Positions 45,001-53,613 of a stretch of 64,000 bases of DNA are shown here, in pieces (positions within the stretch are counted from its first letter, which is position 1; every line of letters starts with the position of its first letter). Under the pieces are notes generated by a model. That model had not been told where the DNA came from. It searched no databases and saw nothing but the letters and a program-made list of their open reading frames with translations. Origin of the DNA: BQJD01 sp964350265 (GTDB lineage: Bacteria > Pseudomonadota > Gammaproteobacteria > Arenicellales > CAJQKF01); the NCBI GenBank assembly GCA_964350265.1, contig CAYGJZ010000005.1, positions 28,401 to 92,400 on the forward strand, in the 5' to 3' direction. The position numbers were made by a program, and so were the translations under genes.

Positions 45001-46238
45001 GCAACGTCACCAGTGGAAACGGTACCGTGCGCGCCACCTTCGCCGCCGGCCAGGACCGTTTTGCCTGGGAATCGCTGCTCGCGCTGACCAGTCCCTATCG
45101 CCTGGAGGCGCCGGTGGATGCCAACCGGGTGGAGCGCTGGCAACTGGATGCCGGCACCCGCTGGCACGTCCGCCACGAAGGTGTCAGCCCGGTCCTGACC
45201 GGTGGCGGCGAAGGCCCGGTGAAGACCTGGTACCCCTGGCCGGGAGAAGTGCTGTCGCTGTCGCTGGAACGACCCGACGGTGTGGCCGGGCCGACCCTGA
45301 CCATCGATCGCAGCCGGCTCGACCTGACCCCCGGCCGCCAGGGCACGCTGGCCAGTCTCGGCGTGTCGCTGCGCAGCAGCCAGGGTGGCAACCACGAACT
45401 GACCCTGCCCGCGGGCGTGGACGTGCAGCAGTTGCGGGTGGATGGCCAGGTGCTCCCGGTGGACCCTGGCCAGCGGATGCTGCGCATCCCGCTGCGACCC
45501 GGCACGGTGGAGGTGGCGGTGGAGTGGCGCAGCGAGGCGGCGATGGACAATGTCTACCGCTCGCCGACCGTGGATCTCGGCGCGCCCAGCGTCAACAGCA
45601 CCATCGCCGTGCACCCCGATGCCGGGCGCTGGCTGTTGTGGGTGCACGGGCCTGCCCTGGGGCCGGCCATCCTCTACTGGGGGCTGCTGGCCTTCGTGCT
45701 GGCGGCGTCCCTTGGCCTTGCGCGCATGACCTCGTTGCCGGTGCGCTGGTGGGAGTGGTTCGTGCTCGGCGCCGGCATCGTCCACGGCAGCCTGTGGTTC
45801 GCCCTGCCGATCCTGGCCTGGTTCGTGCTGGCCGAACGCCGCGGACGCATGCACGAAGGCACCGGCAAGGCGACCTTCAACCTGGCGCAGCTGGCCCTCG
45901 TCGCGCTGACCCCGCTGATGCTGTGGGCGCTGGTGGCGGCGGTGGAGACCGGCCTGCTCGGCAGCCCCGACATGCAGGTTTCCGGCAACGGCTCCGGCGC
46001 CGGCAACCTGGCCTGGTACCAGGACCGCAGCGAGTCTACCCTGGCCGGGGTCAGCGTGGTCTCGGTGCCGATGCTGGCCTATCGCCTGCTGATGCTGGCC
46101 TGGTCGCTGTGGCTGGCCTTCAGCGTGTTTCGCTGGCTGCGCTGGGGCTGGCAGTGCTTCTCCCGGGGCGGCACCTGGCGCGCCATCCGCTGGCGTCCGG
46201 CACGCCAGGCCAGCGCCGGCAAGGATACCGGGTCCTGA
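42023..46238 (+). CDS. Giant membrane protein of unknown function (about 1362 residues), interrupted by an artificial N gap
   Basis: Collapsing the 27-bp overlap and 100 N gives 4089 bp, 1362 residues. A signal peptide (LLFAACLLLAPLAAPLAA) leads into a large beta-rich extracytoplasmic region (about 40-475), a group of helices (480-565), further helices near 690-742, a second beta-rich region starting at LLEELERRLVRPPDCLPHC (about 750-1165), and four helices at the end (1168-1330). The two extracytoplasmic regions look alike in plan, each with a TRxLVLxxxxxxxNELV-type strand pair, suggesting an internal duplication. I do not recognise the family. It lies 19 bp after gloA and upstream of the Pho-box Na/Pi gene. 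Confidence 0.8.
42101..42254. other. Assembly gap: 100 N flanked by identical 27-bp ends at a tandem repeat
   Basis: N run at 42128-42227. Both 27-bp flanks are made of two copies of GCCCCGCTGGCC plus GCC, which code the end of the signal peptide. The frame is restored by collapse. Because the overlap is itself a tandem repeat, the true repeat number is uncertain in steps of 12 bp (four residues). Confidence 0.9.
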
Positions 46239-46370
46239 TGTCGTCCTGACGTCCGCGGGCGACTTCCCGGCGGTTTCGGAGCGGTTCCTGCCCAGTTCCC
46301 GATGGTTTCCCGCGTCGGAACGCCGCTGGCAGCAGTTGACCGCGGCGGCCGCCGGGCGCACACTACGGCG

Positions 46371-46388
46371 TTGTCATAAAACTGTAAC
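46371..46388 (+). promoter_or_regulatory. Pho box (PhoB-binding site)
   Basis: TTGTCATAAAACTGTAAC matches the 18-bp consensus CTGTCATAWAWCTGTMAY at 17 of 18 positions, with two 7-bp repeats separated by 4 A/T bases. It sits 124 bp upstream of the Na/Pi cotransporter start. This predicts induction under phosphate starvation through PhoB. Confidence 0.85.
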
Positions 46389-46511
46389 AATTCCCGACCA
46401 GGCGTCCGTCCGTTCGATACACGGCGTCGCAGTCCGTGCCCCGTGCCCGCTGACGATGACCGAAATCCCCGACCGGCAGGTGGATGAACCGGTCGGCAGG
46501 CTATCGAAGGT

Positions 46512-48176
46512 ATGTCCGCGACCCTCCTCCTGGTACACATCATCGGCACCGTAGCGCTGCTCCTGTGGGGCATGCGCATGGTCCGCACCGGCGTCGAGCG
46601 CGCCTTCGGCACCCGCCTGCGCGTGCTGCTCCAGCGCTGGCTGAAGAGCCGCCTGGTGGCGCTGTTTTCCGGCCTCGTCATCACCCTGGCCATGCAGAGC
46701 AGCACGGCCACGGCATTGCTGGTCAACGGCTTCGTGATGCGCGGCGCGGTGGCCACCAGCGCGGCGCTGGCCCTGCTGCTCGGCGCCGACATCGGCACCA
46801 CCCTGGTGGCGGCGGTGCTTTCCTTCGACCTGTCCTGGCTGTCGCCGATGCTGATCGGGGCCGGCTTCATCGTGCACAGCACCACCGAGCGCTCCGGCGC
46901 GCGGCAGGGCGCGCGCATGGCCATGGGCCTTGGCGTGGTGCTGCTGGCGCTGCAGCTGCTGCGTGGCTACACCGGCGAACTGACCGAATCCCACGTGCTG
47001 CCCATCGTGCTGCGCGAGCTGTCCGACGAGCCGGTGATCGCGGTGGTGGTGTTCGCGCTGGTCACCTGGCTGCTGCATTCCAGCCTCGCCGCGGTGCTGT
47101 TCACCGTGTCGCTGGCGGCGGCCGGCGTCATCGACACCCGCATGGCACTGATCCTGGTGCTCGGCGCCAACCTCGGCGCCGGCCTGCCGGCCTGGTCGGC
47201 CACCGCCGGCCAGGGCGCCCCGGCGCGCCGGGTGCCGCTGGGCAACCTGATGTTCCGCGCCACCGGCGTGGTCGCGCTGCTGCCCTTCGTCGATCTCTTG
47301 GTCGGCTACGTCGAGCCGATGAACCTGTCCGCCTCGACCCTGGCGGTAGGTGCGCACATTGCCTTCAACCTGCTCATCGCGGCGGTGTTCCTGCCCTTTC
47401 TCGGGCCGCTGGGCGCCATGCTCGAGCGGCGCATGCCGATGGATCGCGGCGACCAGCAGGACGCCGGCGGCTCGCGGCTGCTGGAACAGGACTACAACGG
47501 CGACCTGGATACCGCGCTGTCCATGGCCGCGCGCGAGACCATTCGCCTGTGCGACCTGGTCGAGGACATGTACCGCGACCTGATCACCGCCCTGTGCGAG
47601 AACGACCGCATGCTGGCCAAGGACATCGCCGCCCGCGATGACCGCGTGGACCGGCTGCACCGCGAGATCAAGCTGTTCGTGACCCGCGCCACCCGCGACG
47701 AGATGAACGAGGAGCAGAGCCGGCGGGCGACGCAGATCCTCACCTTCGTCACCGACCTGGAGCACATCGCCGACATCGTCGAGTCCAGTGCCGGGCATGC
47801 CCGGCGCAAGGCGGTGCGCGGATTGAATTTCTCCGAGGCAGGCATGGCCGACCTGCGCCGCCTGCACGAGAACGTGCTGCATACCATGCACGTGGCCTTC
47901 GACGTGTTCATGTCCGGGGACAGCGCCAGTGCCGCCCGCCTGATCGAGGAGAAACGCACCATCGGCCGCATGGAGCGCGCGCTGGAACGCTCGCACCTGC
48001 ACCGGCTGCGCGACGGCCTGCAGGAGAGCATCGAGACCAGTTCCTTCCACCAGGACGTGCTGCGCGACCTCAAGCGGGTGCATTCCCACCTGGTCTCGGT
48101 GGCCTATGCCATCGTCGGCAGCGCTGGCGCGGGTGCGACCACGGAGGACGATGCCGCCGGCGCGAAGCCGGCCTGA
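46512..48176 (+). CDS. Na+/phosphate cotransporter (NptA/PNaS family) with C-terminal PhoU-like domain
   Basis: 554 residues. The membrane part has two inverted repeats carrying the QSS-type motifs MQSSTATALLVNGF (about 57) and LHSSLAAVLFT (about 190), the substrate-binding hallmark of NaPi-II transporters; in the second repeat His replaces Gln. Residues 330-535 form a helical PhoU-like domain (DTALSMAARETIRLCDLVEDM). It imports phosphate with sodium. AAGG precedes the ATG, and a near-perfect Pho box lies upstream. It converges on the HAD gene of the phn operon, with 7 bp between stops. Confidence 0.92.
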   Translation: MSATLLLVHIIGTVALLLWGMRMVRTGVERAFGTRLRVLLQRWLKSRLVALFSGLVITLAMQSSTATALLVNGFVMRGAVATSAALALLLGADIGTTLVAAVLSFDLSWLSPMLIGAGFIVHSTTERSGARQGARMAMGLGVVLLALQLLRGYTGELTESHVLPIVLRELSDEPVIAVVVFALVTWLLHSSLAAVLFTVSLAAAGVIDTRMALILVLGANLGAGLPAWSATAGQGAPARRVPLGNLMFRATGVVALLPFVDLLVGYVEPMNLSASTLAVGAHIAFNLLIAAVFLPFLGPLGAMLERRMPMDRGDQQDAGGSRLLEQDYNGDLDTALSMAARETIRLCDLVEDMYRDLITALCENDRMLAKDIAARDDRVDRLHREIKLFVTRATRDEMNEEQSRRATQILTFVTDLEHIADIVESSAGHARRKAVRGLNFSEAGMADLRRLHENVLHTMHVAFDVFMSGDSASAARLIEEKRTIGRMERALERSHLHRLRDGLQESIETSSFHQDVLRDLKRVHSHLVSVAYAIVGSAGAGATTEDDAAGAKPA

Positions 48177-48183
48177 AGCAGCG

Positions 48184-49032
48184 CTACGCCTTCGCCGACC
48201 AGCGGAATCCCGGGCAGGCGAAGTCCGGCCAGGCGCGGTAGCGTCGGCAGACTTCGTCCAGGCCGCCGGCGGCCTGTTCGATTTCCTCGCCGTGGATGCC
48301 GCTGGTCACCAGCAGCGTGGACAGCCCGGCATCGGTGCCGCCGCGGATGTCCGTTTCCAGTCCGTCGCCCACCGCCAGCCAGCGTCCGCCGCTGGTCACC
48401 GCCTGCCGGGCCAGGGCGTAGATCGGCGCATGCGGCTTGCCCAGCCATTCCACCACGCCGCCCAGCGCGGCATAGTCGCGGGCAATGGCGCCGGCGGAGA
48501 TGCCGAGGACGCCACGGCGGATCGCCACCTGGTCGGGGTTGGCGCACAGCATCGGCAGGCGGGCGGCGTGGGCCTCGGCCAGCAGCGGGCGAAACGCCCG
48601 GGTGTCCGGCGGCCCGCTCTCCGAACCGGTGTTGAGGATGAAGTCGGCGGCGGCGGGTTCCTCGACGAAGTCGAGGTCGAGGTCGGCGATGACACCGGCG
48701 CTGCGACGCGGACCGAGGAAGTAGCAGCGCCGGCCGTAGCCGCCGCGGTCGGCCTCGTGCAGCTTCTGCCAGGCCATTTCCCCGGAGCACAGCAGGTGGT
48801 CGTAGTGACCGGGTTCGATGCCGTGCTCGGCGAGTTCCCGGGCAAGACCGTCGATGCGCCGGGCGGCATTGGACATGACGATCACCCGGCGGCCACGTCG
48901 GCGCAGCTCGGCCAGGCAGTCGATGGCGCCGGGGCAGGCCTGGTCGCCGTCGTGCAGCACGCCCCACACGTCGACCACGAAGACCTCGTACGCGTCGGCA
49001 ACCTCGCCGATGCCGTCGACGGACCTGGTCAC
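48184..49032 (-). CDS. HAD-superfamily class IIA hydrolase (TIGR01459-like)
   Basis: 282 residues from GTG 49032, 6 bp after the preceding permease stop. Motif I is VVDVWGVLHDG, motif II VIVMSNAARR, and motif III/IV WLGKPHAPIY...AVGDGLETDIRGG. Class IIA HADs dephosphorylate small sugar or nucleotide phosphates. As the last gene of the phnDCEE operon it may release phosphate from whatever the transporter brings in. Confidence 0.86.
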   Translation of the reverse strand: MTRSVDGIGEVADAYEVFVVDVWGVLHDGDQACPGAIDCLAELRRRGRRVIVMSNAARRIDGLARELAEHGIEPGHYDHLLCSGEMAWQKLHEADRGGYGRRCYFLGPRRSAGVIADLDLDFVEEPAAADFILNTGSESGPPDTRAFRPLLAEAHAARLPMLCANPDQVAIRRGVLGISAGAIARDYAALGGVVEWLGKPHAPIYALARQAVTSGGRWLAVGDGLETDIRGGTDAGLSTLLVTSGIHGEEIEQAAGGLDEVCRRYRAWPDFACPGFRWSAKA

Positions 49033-49038
49033 CGCGAC

Positions 49039-49854
49039 CTAGATGATGGCATGCCGCACCCTGGCCGAGACCCACTCGCTGACCACCACGGTGGCCAGGA
49101 TGGCGAGCAGGATCACCGACACCTGGGTCCAGGCCAGGGTGGAGATGGAAGCGTCGAGTTGCAGCCCGATGCCGCCGGCCCCGACCAGGCCGAGCACGGT
49201 GGACTCGCGGATGTTGATGTCCCAGCGGAAGATGCTGATGCCGGCAAAGGCGGGCATCACCTGCGGCACGATGCCATAGGCCAGCACCTGGCCGCCGGCG
49301 GCGCCGGTGGCGGTGACCGCCTCGACCTGCTTCTCGTCGATCTCCTCGATGGCCTCGTAGAGCAACTTGGCGCAGAAACCGATGGAGCGGAAGCCGATGG
49401 CGAGAATGCCGGCGACCACGCCGGGCCCGATGATGGTCACCAGCATCAGCGCCCACAGCAGCGAGTTGATCGAGCGCGAGGAGACGATGATGAACAGTGC
49501 CACCGGGCGCACGAAGAGCACGCTCGGGGTGGTGTTGCGGGCGGCGCAGAAGGCCACCGGAACGGCGAACACCAGCGCCATCAAGGTGCCGAGGGTGGCG
49601 ATGTTGAGGGTGTCCCACAGCGGCATCCACAACTCGTTCATGTAGCTCCACTTCGGCGGCGACATGCGTGCGCCGAGGTCGGCCGCCTGGCGCGGTGCAT
49701 CGGTGACGAACATCCAGATGGTCTTCTCGGAGATCAGCCGCCAGCAGTAGACGAAGATCGCCACGCCCACCAGCCACGCCGCCCAGATGGCCAACTGGGT
49801 GCCGCGATCGCGGCGCTGCCAAACCTTCAGGTCACCCTGGTTCCTGACCGCCAT
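49039..49854 (-). CDS. phnE: Phosphonate/phosphite-type ABC permease, second PhnE
   Basis: 271 residues with about six helices. The EAA loop is EAVTATGAAGGQVLAYGIVPQVMPAF; the family phrase INIRESTVLGLVGAGGIG follows. Its ATG overlaps the TAA of the other permease (TAATG). Two PhnE-like subunits are expected to form a heterodimeric channel with PhnC. Confidence 0.92.
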   Translation of the reverse strand: MAVRNQGDLKVWQRRDRGTQLAIWAAWLVGVAIFVYCWRLISEKTIWMFVTDAPRQAADLGARMSPPKWSYMNELWMPLWDTLNIATLGTLMALVFAVPVAFCAARNTTPSVLFVRPVALFIIVSSRSINSLLWALMLVTIIGPGVVAGILAIGFRSIGFCAKLLYEAIEEIDEKQVEAVTATGAAGGQVLAYGIVPQVMPAFAGISIFRWDINIRESTVLGLVGAGGIGLQLDASISTLAWTQVSVILLAILATVVVSEWVSARVRHAII

Positions 49855-50657
49855 TACTGCACCCACTTGCGGACATAGCCGGAACTGTATTCCACCGCCA
49901 TGACGATGCCGATGATGATCAGCAAGATGGCGGCGGCGGAGTCGTACTCGTAGCGGTCGAAGGAGGTCAGCAGGGTGGCGCCGATGCCGCCGCCGCCGAC
50001 GATGCCGACCACTGCCGACTCGCGGAAGTTGATGTCGAAGCGGTACAGGCCAAGGCCGATCATGCGCGGCAGCACCTGTGGCAGCACGGCGTAGACGAGC
50101 CACTGCCACCAGGAGGCGCCGGTGGCGCGGACCGCCTCGGCCTGGGTGGCGTCCATGTCCTCGATGTCCTCGGCCAGCAGCTTGCCGTAGAAGCCGATGG
50201 TGGCCAGGGACAGCGCCAGGAAGCCGGCGAAGGGACCGAAGCCGAACAGCTTGACGAAGAAGATGGCGAGGATGACCTCGGGAAAGGTTCGCGACAGCGC
50301 CACCACCGCGCGACAGACCAGGTAGACCGGTCGCGGCGAGAGGTTCTTGGCCGCGCCCAGCGCTACCGGGATGGACAGCGCGATGCCGACCACGGTGGAC
50401 GTCACCGTCATCCACAGGCTCTCGTAGATGCCGTCGAGAATCTCGCCGGTGCGCGAGGTGAAGTCGGGCGGGAAGAACGAGGCGATGAAGCGCTGGCCAC
50501 GCGGAACGCCGTCGACGATGCGGCCCCAGTCGATGTCGATGGTGCCGAAGGCCAGCGCCAGGTAGACCGCGCTGCCCAGCCACAGCGACCAGCGCAGCAG
50601 CGGGTTGGCGATGAACGGTGGTCGGCGCCAGCGACGCGACGGGGCAGCCTCGGTCAC
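49854..50657 (-). CDS. phnE: Phosphonate/phosphite-type ABC permease, first PhnE
   Basis: 267 residues from GTG 50657, which overlaps the phnC stop (GTGA). About six helices; EAA loop EAVRATGASWWQWLVYAVLPQVLP and the typical INFRESAVVGIVGGGGIGA. Paralogous to the next gene; together they are the membrane channel. Confidence 0.92.
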   Translation of the reverse strand: MTEAAPSRRWRRPPFIANPLLRWSLWLGSAVYLALAFGTIDIDWGRIVDGVPRGQRFIASFFPPDFTSRTGEILDGIYESLWMTVTSTVVGIALSIPVALGAAKNLSPRPVYLVCRAVVALSRTFPEVILAIFFVKLFGFGPFAGFLALSLATIGFYGKLLAEDIEDMDATQAEAVRATGASWWQWLVYAVLPQVLPRMIGLGLYRFDINFRESAVVGIVGGGGIGATLLTSFDRYEYDSAAAILLIIIGIVMAVEYSSGYVRKWVQ

Positions 50658-51481
50658 GGCGCCTTGCTCATCAGTCGTTCGCGCTCCCGACGCTCATCCT
50701 CGCTGAGTTCGTCGTCGTCCACCCTGTCGATGGTGGCGGTCCAGTCCTCTTCACCGTAGATGGTGGTGAGCACGTCGGGGCCGAGGCCGGAAGGCGGTCC
50801 GTCGTAGACGATGCTGCCGGCCTGCAGGCCGACGATGCGGCGGGCGAACATTTCCGCCAGCAGCACGTCGTGGATGTTGATGATCGCGGCCAGGCCGCGT
50901 TCCTCGCACAGTTCGCAGACCAGGCGCATGATCTGGCGCGAGGTCTTCGGGTCGAGGCTGGCGGTGGGTTCGTCCACCAGCAGCAGTTCCGGCTCCTGGA
51001 TCAGTGCGCGGGCAATGCCGACACGCTGGCGCTGGCCACCGGACAACTCGTCGGCGCGCTTGTCCACCATGTGGTCGAGGCCGACACGTTCGAGCAGGCG
51101 GAAGGCCTCGTCGATGTCGCGTTGCGGAAACTTGCGGAAGTAGCTGCGCCAGAAGCCGGTGTAGCCAAGCCGGCCGGAGAGTACGTTTTCCATCACCGTC
51201 AGGCGTTCGACCAGGGCGTATTCCTGGAAGATCATGCCCATGCGTCGGCGTGCCGCGCGAAGCGGCGACTTGCCCAGCCGGGTGACGTTGAGATCACCGA
51301 GGTAGACGTCGCCGCTGGTCGGTTCCACCAGCCGGTTGACACAGCGGATGAGGGTGCTCTTGCCGGCTCCGGACGGCCCGATCAGCGCCAGCACCTGGCC
51401 ACGGGGAACGGTGAGGTCGATGCCGGTGAGGGCGCGGTCCCCGGTTCGGTACTGTTTGACCAGTTTCTCCAGTCGAAGCAT
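50654..51481 (-). CDS. phnC: Phosphonate/phosphite-type ABC ATP-binding protein
   Basis: 275 residues. Walker A GPSGAGKST (35-43), Q-loop FQEYALVERL, signature LSGGQRQR, Walker B LLLVDEPTASLD, and the PhnC-typical INIHDVLLAEMF. A charged C-terminal tail (DDDELSEDERRERERL) extends beyond the usual end. It energises the PhnE pair. It is separated from phnD by a 66-bp spacer with a strong hairpin. Confidence 0.93.
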   Translation of the reverse strand: MLRLEKLVKQYRTGDRALTGIDLTVPRGQVLALIGPSGAGKSTLIRCVNRLVEPTSGDVYLGDLNVTRLGKSPLRAARRRMGMIFQEYALVERLTVMENVLSGRLGYTGFWRSYFRKFPQRDIDEAFRLLERVGLDHMVDKRADELSGGQRQRVGIARALIQEPELLLVDEPTASLDPKTSRQIMRLVCELCEERGLAAIINIHDVLLAEMFARRIVGLQAGSIVYDGPPSGLGPDVLTTIYGEEDWTATIDRVDDDELSEDERRERERLMSKAP

Positions 51482-51509
51482 GGCGGGTCCGTGTTCCTGG
51501 GGGAAGGTC

Positions 51510-51539
51510 GTCCGGCACGGCGCGGGCGCCGTGCCGGAC
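51510..51539 (-). other. Near-perfect 14-bp hairpin between phnD and phnC
   Basis: Arms 51510-51523 and 51526-51539 are exact reverse complements around two G. It starts 8 nt after the phnD stop and has no U-tract. As in the polyamine operon, it probably protects the binding-protein part of the mRNA. Confidence 0.65.
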
Positions 51540-51547
51540 ACGGTCGG

Positions 51548-52516
51548 CTACTTGCAGTCGTAGGTGACGTCGTTGGCGGTGTCGATCTTGCGGATGATGT
51601 CCCAGTCGGTCTTGTGGGCAATGCTGATGAACTTGCCCTCGGCCTTGAACTCTTCCTGCAGCGTCGAGCCTTCCCACGGGAAGGTGAAAAAGGCCTGCTT
51701 GATCTTCGCCACCAGGGTCGGGTCGAGGTTGTGGGCGTGGCCGTAGCCGGTGGTGGGGAAGGTGGCCGACTTGTAGACGGTGCGGATCTTGGCCGGATCG
51801 ACCACGCCGCGGTCGAACATGCGCTTCATCACCGAGTTGGCGATGGCGGCGGCCTCGTAGTCGCCGTTGGCGACACCGAGCACCGAGTTGTCATGCTTGC
51901 CGGAGAAGGTCGGTTCGAAGTCGGTTTCCGCGACCAGGCCGAACTCGGACTTCAGCAGTGCCGAGGGCGCCTTGAAGCCGGAGTTGGAGGTCGGCGCGGT
52001 AAAGGCCATGGAGCGGCCCTTGATGTCCGCGGGGGACTGGATGTCGCTGTCGGCGGGAACGATGATTTCCATCTCGTAGCCGAAGGAACCGTCGTTGGCG
52101 GCCATCATGGCGAAGGGCACGAAGCCGGCGCAGGAAACCGCCACCGGGTTGGAGCCGGTGTTGAAGCCGGCCACGTGCAACCGCCCGGAACGCATCGCCT
52201 CGAGCTGGGCGGCATTGGACTGTACCGGGAAGAACACCACCTTCTTGCCGGTCAGTTCGGCCATGTGGTTGATGAAGCCGTCCCAGACCTTCTGGTAGAC
52301 GGCCGGATCCTCCACCGGGGTATAGGCGAAGATGATGGTGTCCGGGTCCACCCACTTCGCCTGGTCCAGCGGCAGGTCGGCGGTGAGATCGCCGTCACGA
52401 TCGCAGTACTGTGCATCCAGCGTACCGCGCGGGCAGTCCTCCTGGGCGGCGGCGGCGAAGGGAAAGGCCATCGCGGCGAGCAGCGCAAGGGGAGCAAGGC
52501 GCAGGGTCTTGGGCAT
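51548..52516 (-). CDS. phnD: Phosphate/phosphite/phosphonate ABC transporter substrate-binding protein
   Basis: 322 residues; GGAGG before the ATG and a Sec signal ending near FAAAAQE. The fold is PhnD/PtxB type, with IIFAYTPVEDPAVYQKVWDGF, SNSGFKAPSALL and AIANSVMKRM. The mature protein contains an extra N-terminal insert DCPRGTLDAQYCDRDGDLTA with two cysteines, and a terminal YDCK; these could form disulfides in the periplasm. The ligand could be phosphite, a phosphonate or phosphate. No enzyme for C-P or P-H bond oxidation is in the window. Confidence 0.9.
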   Translation of the reverse strand: MPKTLRLAPLALLAAMAFPFAAAAQEDCPRGTLDAQYCDRDGDLTADLPLDQAKWVDPDTIIFAYTPVEDPAVYQKVWDGFINHMAELTGKKVVFFPVQSNAAQLEAMRSGRLHVAGFNTGSNPVAVSCAGFVPFAMMAANDGSFGYEMEIIVPADSDIQSPADIKGRSMAFTAPTSNSGFKAPSALLKSEFGLVAETDFEPTFSGKHDNSVLGVANGDYEAAAIANSVMKRMFDRGVVDPAKIRTVYKSATFPTTGYGHAHNLDPTLVAKIKQAFFTFPWEGSTLQEEFKAEGKFISIAHKTDWDIIRKIDTANDVTYDCK

Positions 52517-52797
52517 GATGTATCCTCCGGTAGGGTGCAGGGCACCGGGCGCCCGGTGGCATGCGCCTCTCGGGCATTGCCGGCCGGGTACCCCGCGCCG
52601 CGTGCAACAGGGCGTACAGGGTAAAATGTACCGGCCAGCGGAACGCGAACCCTTAAACTTCTGGCCTGCGGGTGCGCGGGATGCCGTTGACTTGCGGCTT
52701 TTCTTCGCTGCGCTCCCACCGGCTGGGCGGCGACCGCCTGCTGGCCGGATCGAAATGTAACACCACTTTGTGAACGAATCATCACAAAAGCTTCACC
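52517..52797. promoter_or_regulatory. Divergent phnD/HAD intergenic region with inverted repeat
   Basis: This 281-bp region contains an imperfect inverted repeat, CTTTGTGA (52766-52773) and TCACAAAAG (52782-52790). Read on the minus strand, 52787-52770 matches the Pho-box consensus at about 12 of 18 positions (TTGTGAT, four bases, CGTTCAC), a degenerate candidate that would face phnD. It ends 7 bp before the HAD start codon, leaving no room for a ribosome site there. Confidence 0.35.
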
Positions 52798-53613
52798 ATG
52801 CAACCCCTGCGAAATCTGCCTGAATCCGACTGGCGCAGGGTGCGCGGCGTGTTCACCGACATCGACGACACGCTGACCACCGACGGCCACCTCACCGCCC
52901 AGGCCTACGACGCCCTGGCCCGCCTGCACGCGGCCGGCTACCGGGTGATCCCGGTGACCGGGCGGCCGGCTGGCTGGTGCGACCACATTGCCCGCATGTG
53001 GCCGGTCACCGCGGTGGTCGGCGAGAACGGCGCCCTGTACTTCCACCGCGAGGCTGGCCACGGCCGCCTGCGGCGACACTATGCCTTCGACGGCGAGGAA
53101 CGCCAGGCCAACGTGGCGAAGCTGGCCGGGATCCGCCGCCAGGTGCTCGACGAGGTGCCCGGCTGCGGCATCGCCTCCGACCAGGACTACCGGGTAGCGG
53201 ACCTCGCCATCGACTTCTGCGAGGACGTGGCGCCGCTCGACGATGCCGCCATCGACCGGATCGTGGCCATCGCCGAGTCCCACGGCGCCACCGCCAAGGT
53301 CAGCTCCATTCATGTCAACATCTGGTTCGGCGACTTCGACAAGCTGAGCATGACGCGGCGGCTTGCCCGGGAGCTGTTCGACGAGGACGACGACGCCCTG
53401 CGCCGTCACTACGTGTTCGTCGGCGACTCGCCCAACGACGTGCCGATGTTCGAATTCTTTCCCCTCGGCATCGGCGTGGCCAATGCCGGGCAGTTTCTCG
53501 AACGGATGCGCACGCCGCCTTCCTACCTGGCACCGTCCGCCTGTGGCGCGGGCTTTGCCGAGATTGCCCATCGACTGCTGGCGGCCGGGTCGATGGCGGA
53601 GAACGACCGATGA
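52798..53613 (+). CDS. HAD-IIB family phosphatase
   Basis: 271 residues. Motif I is VFTDIDDTLTTDGHL, followed by VIPVTGRPAGWCDH and the C2B cap, and motif IV FVGDSPNDVPMFEFF. Relatives are sugar-phosphate phosphatases such as mannosyl-3-phosphoglycerate phosphatase. No good ribosome site precedes the ATG, so the true start may be internal. Its stop overlaps the ppk2 start (ATGA), so the two are coupled. Confidence 0.85.
   Translation: MQPLRNLPESDWRRVRGVFTDIDDTLTTDGHLTAQAYDALARLHAAGYRVIPVTGRPAGWCDHIARMWPVTAVVGENGALYFHREAGHGRLRRHYAFDGEERQANVAKLAGIRRQVLDEVPGCGIASDQDYRVADLAIDFCEDVAPLDDAAIDRIVAIAESHGATAKVSSIHVNIWFGDFDKLSMTRRLARELFDEDDDALRRHYVFVGDSPNDVPMFEFFPLGIGVANAGQFLERMRTPPSYLAPSACGAGFAEIAHRLLAAGSMAENDR

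Noticed and set aside
41826..46361. 1511-codon open frame on the minus strand
   Set aside because: It is the antisense shadow of the giant membrane protein and gloA in high-GC DNA, low in complexity and with no recognisable domain.
52766..52790. CRP/FNR-type operator
   Set aside because: The TGTGA and TCACA halves are separated by 8 bases where CRP needs 6, so it is kept only as an unassigned inverted repeat.
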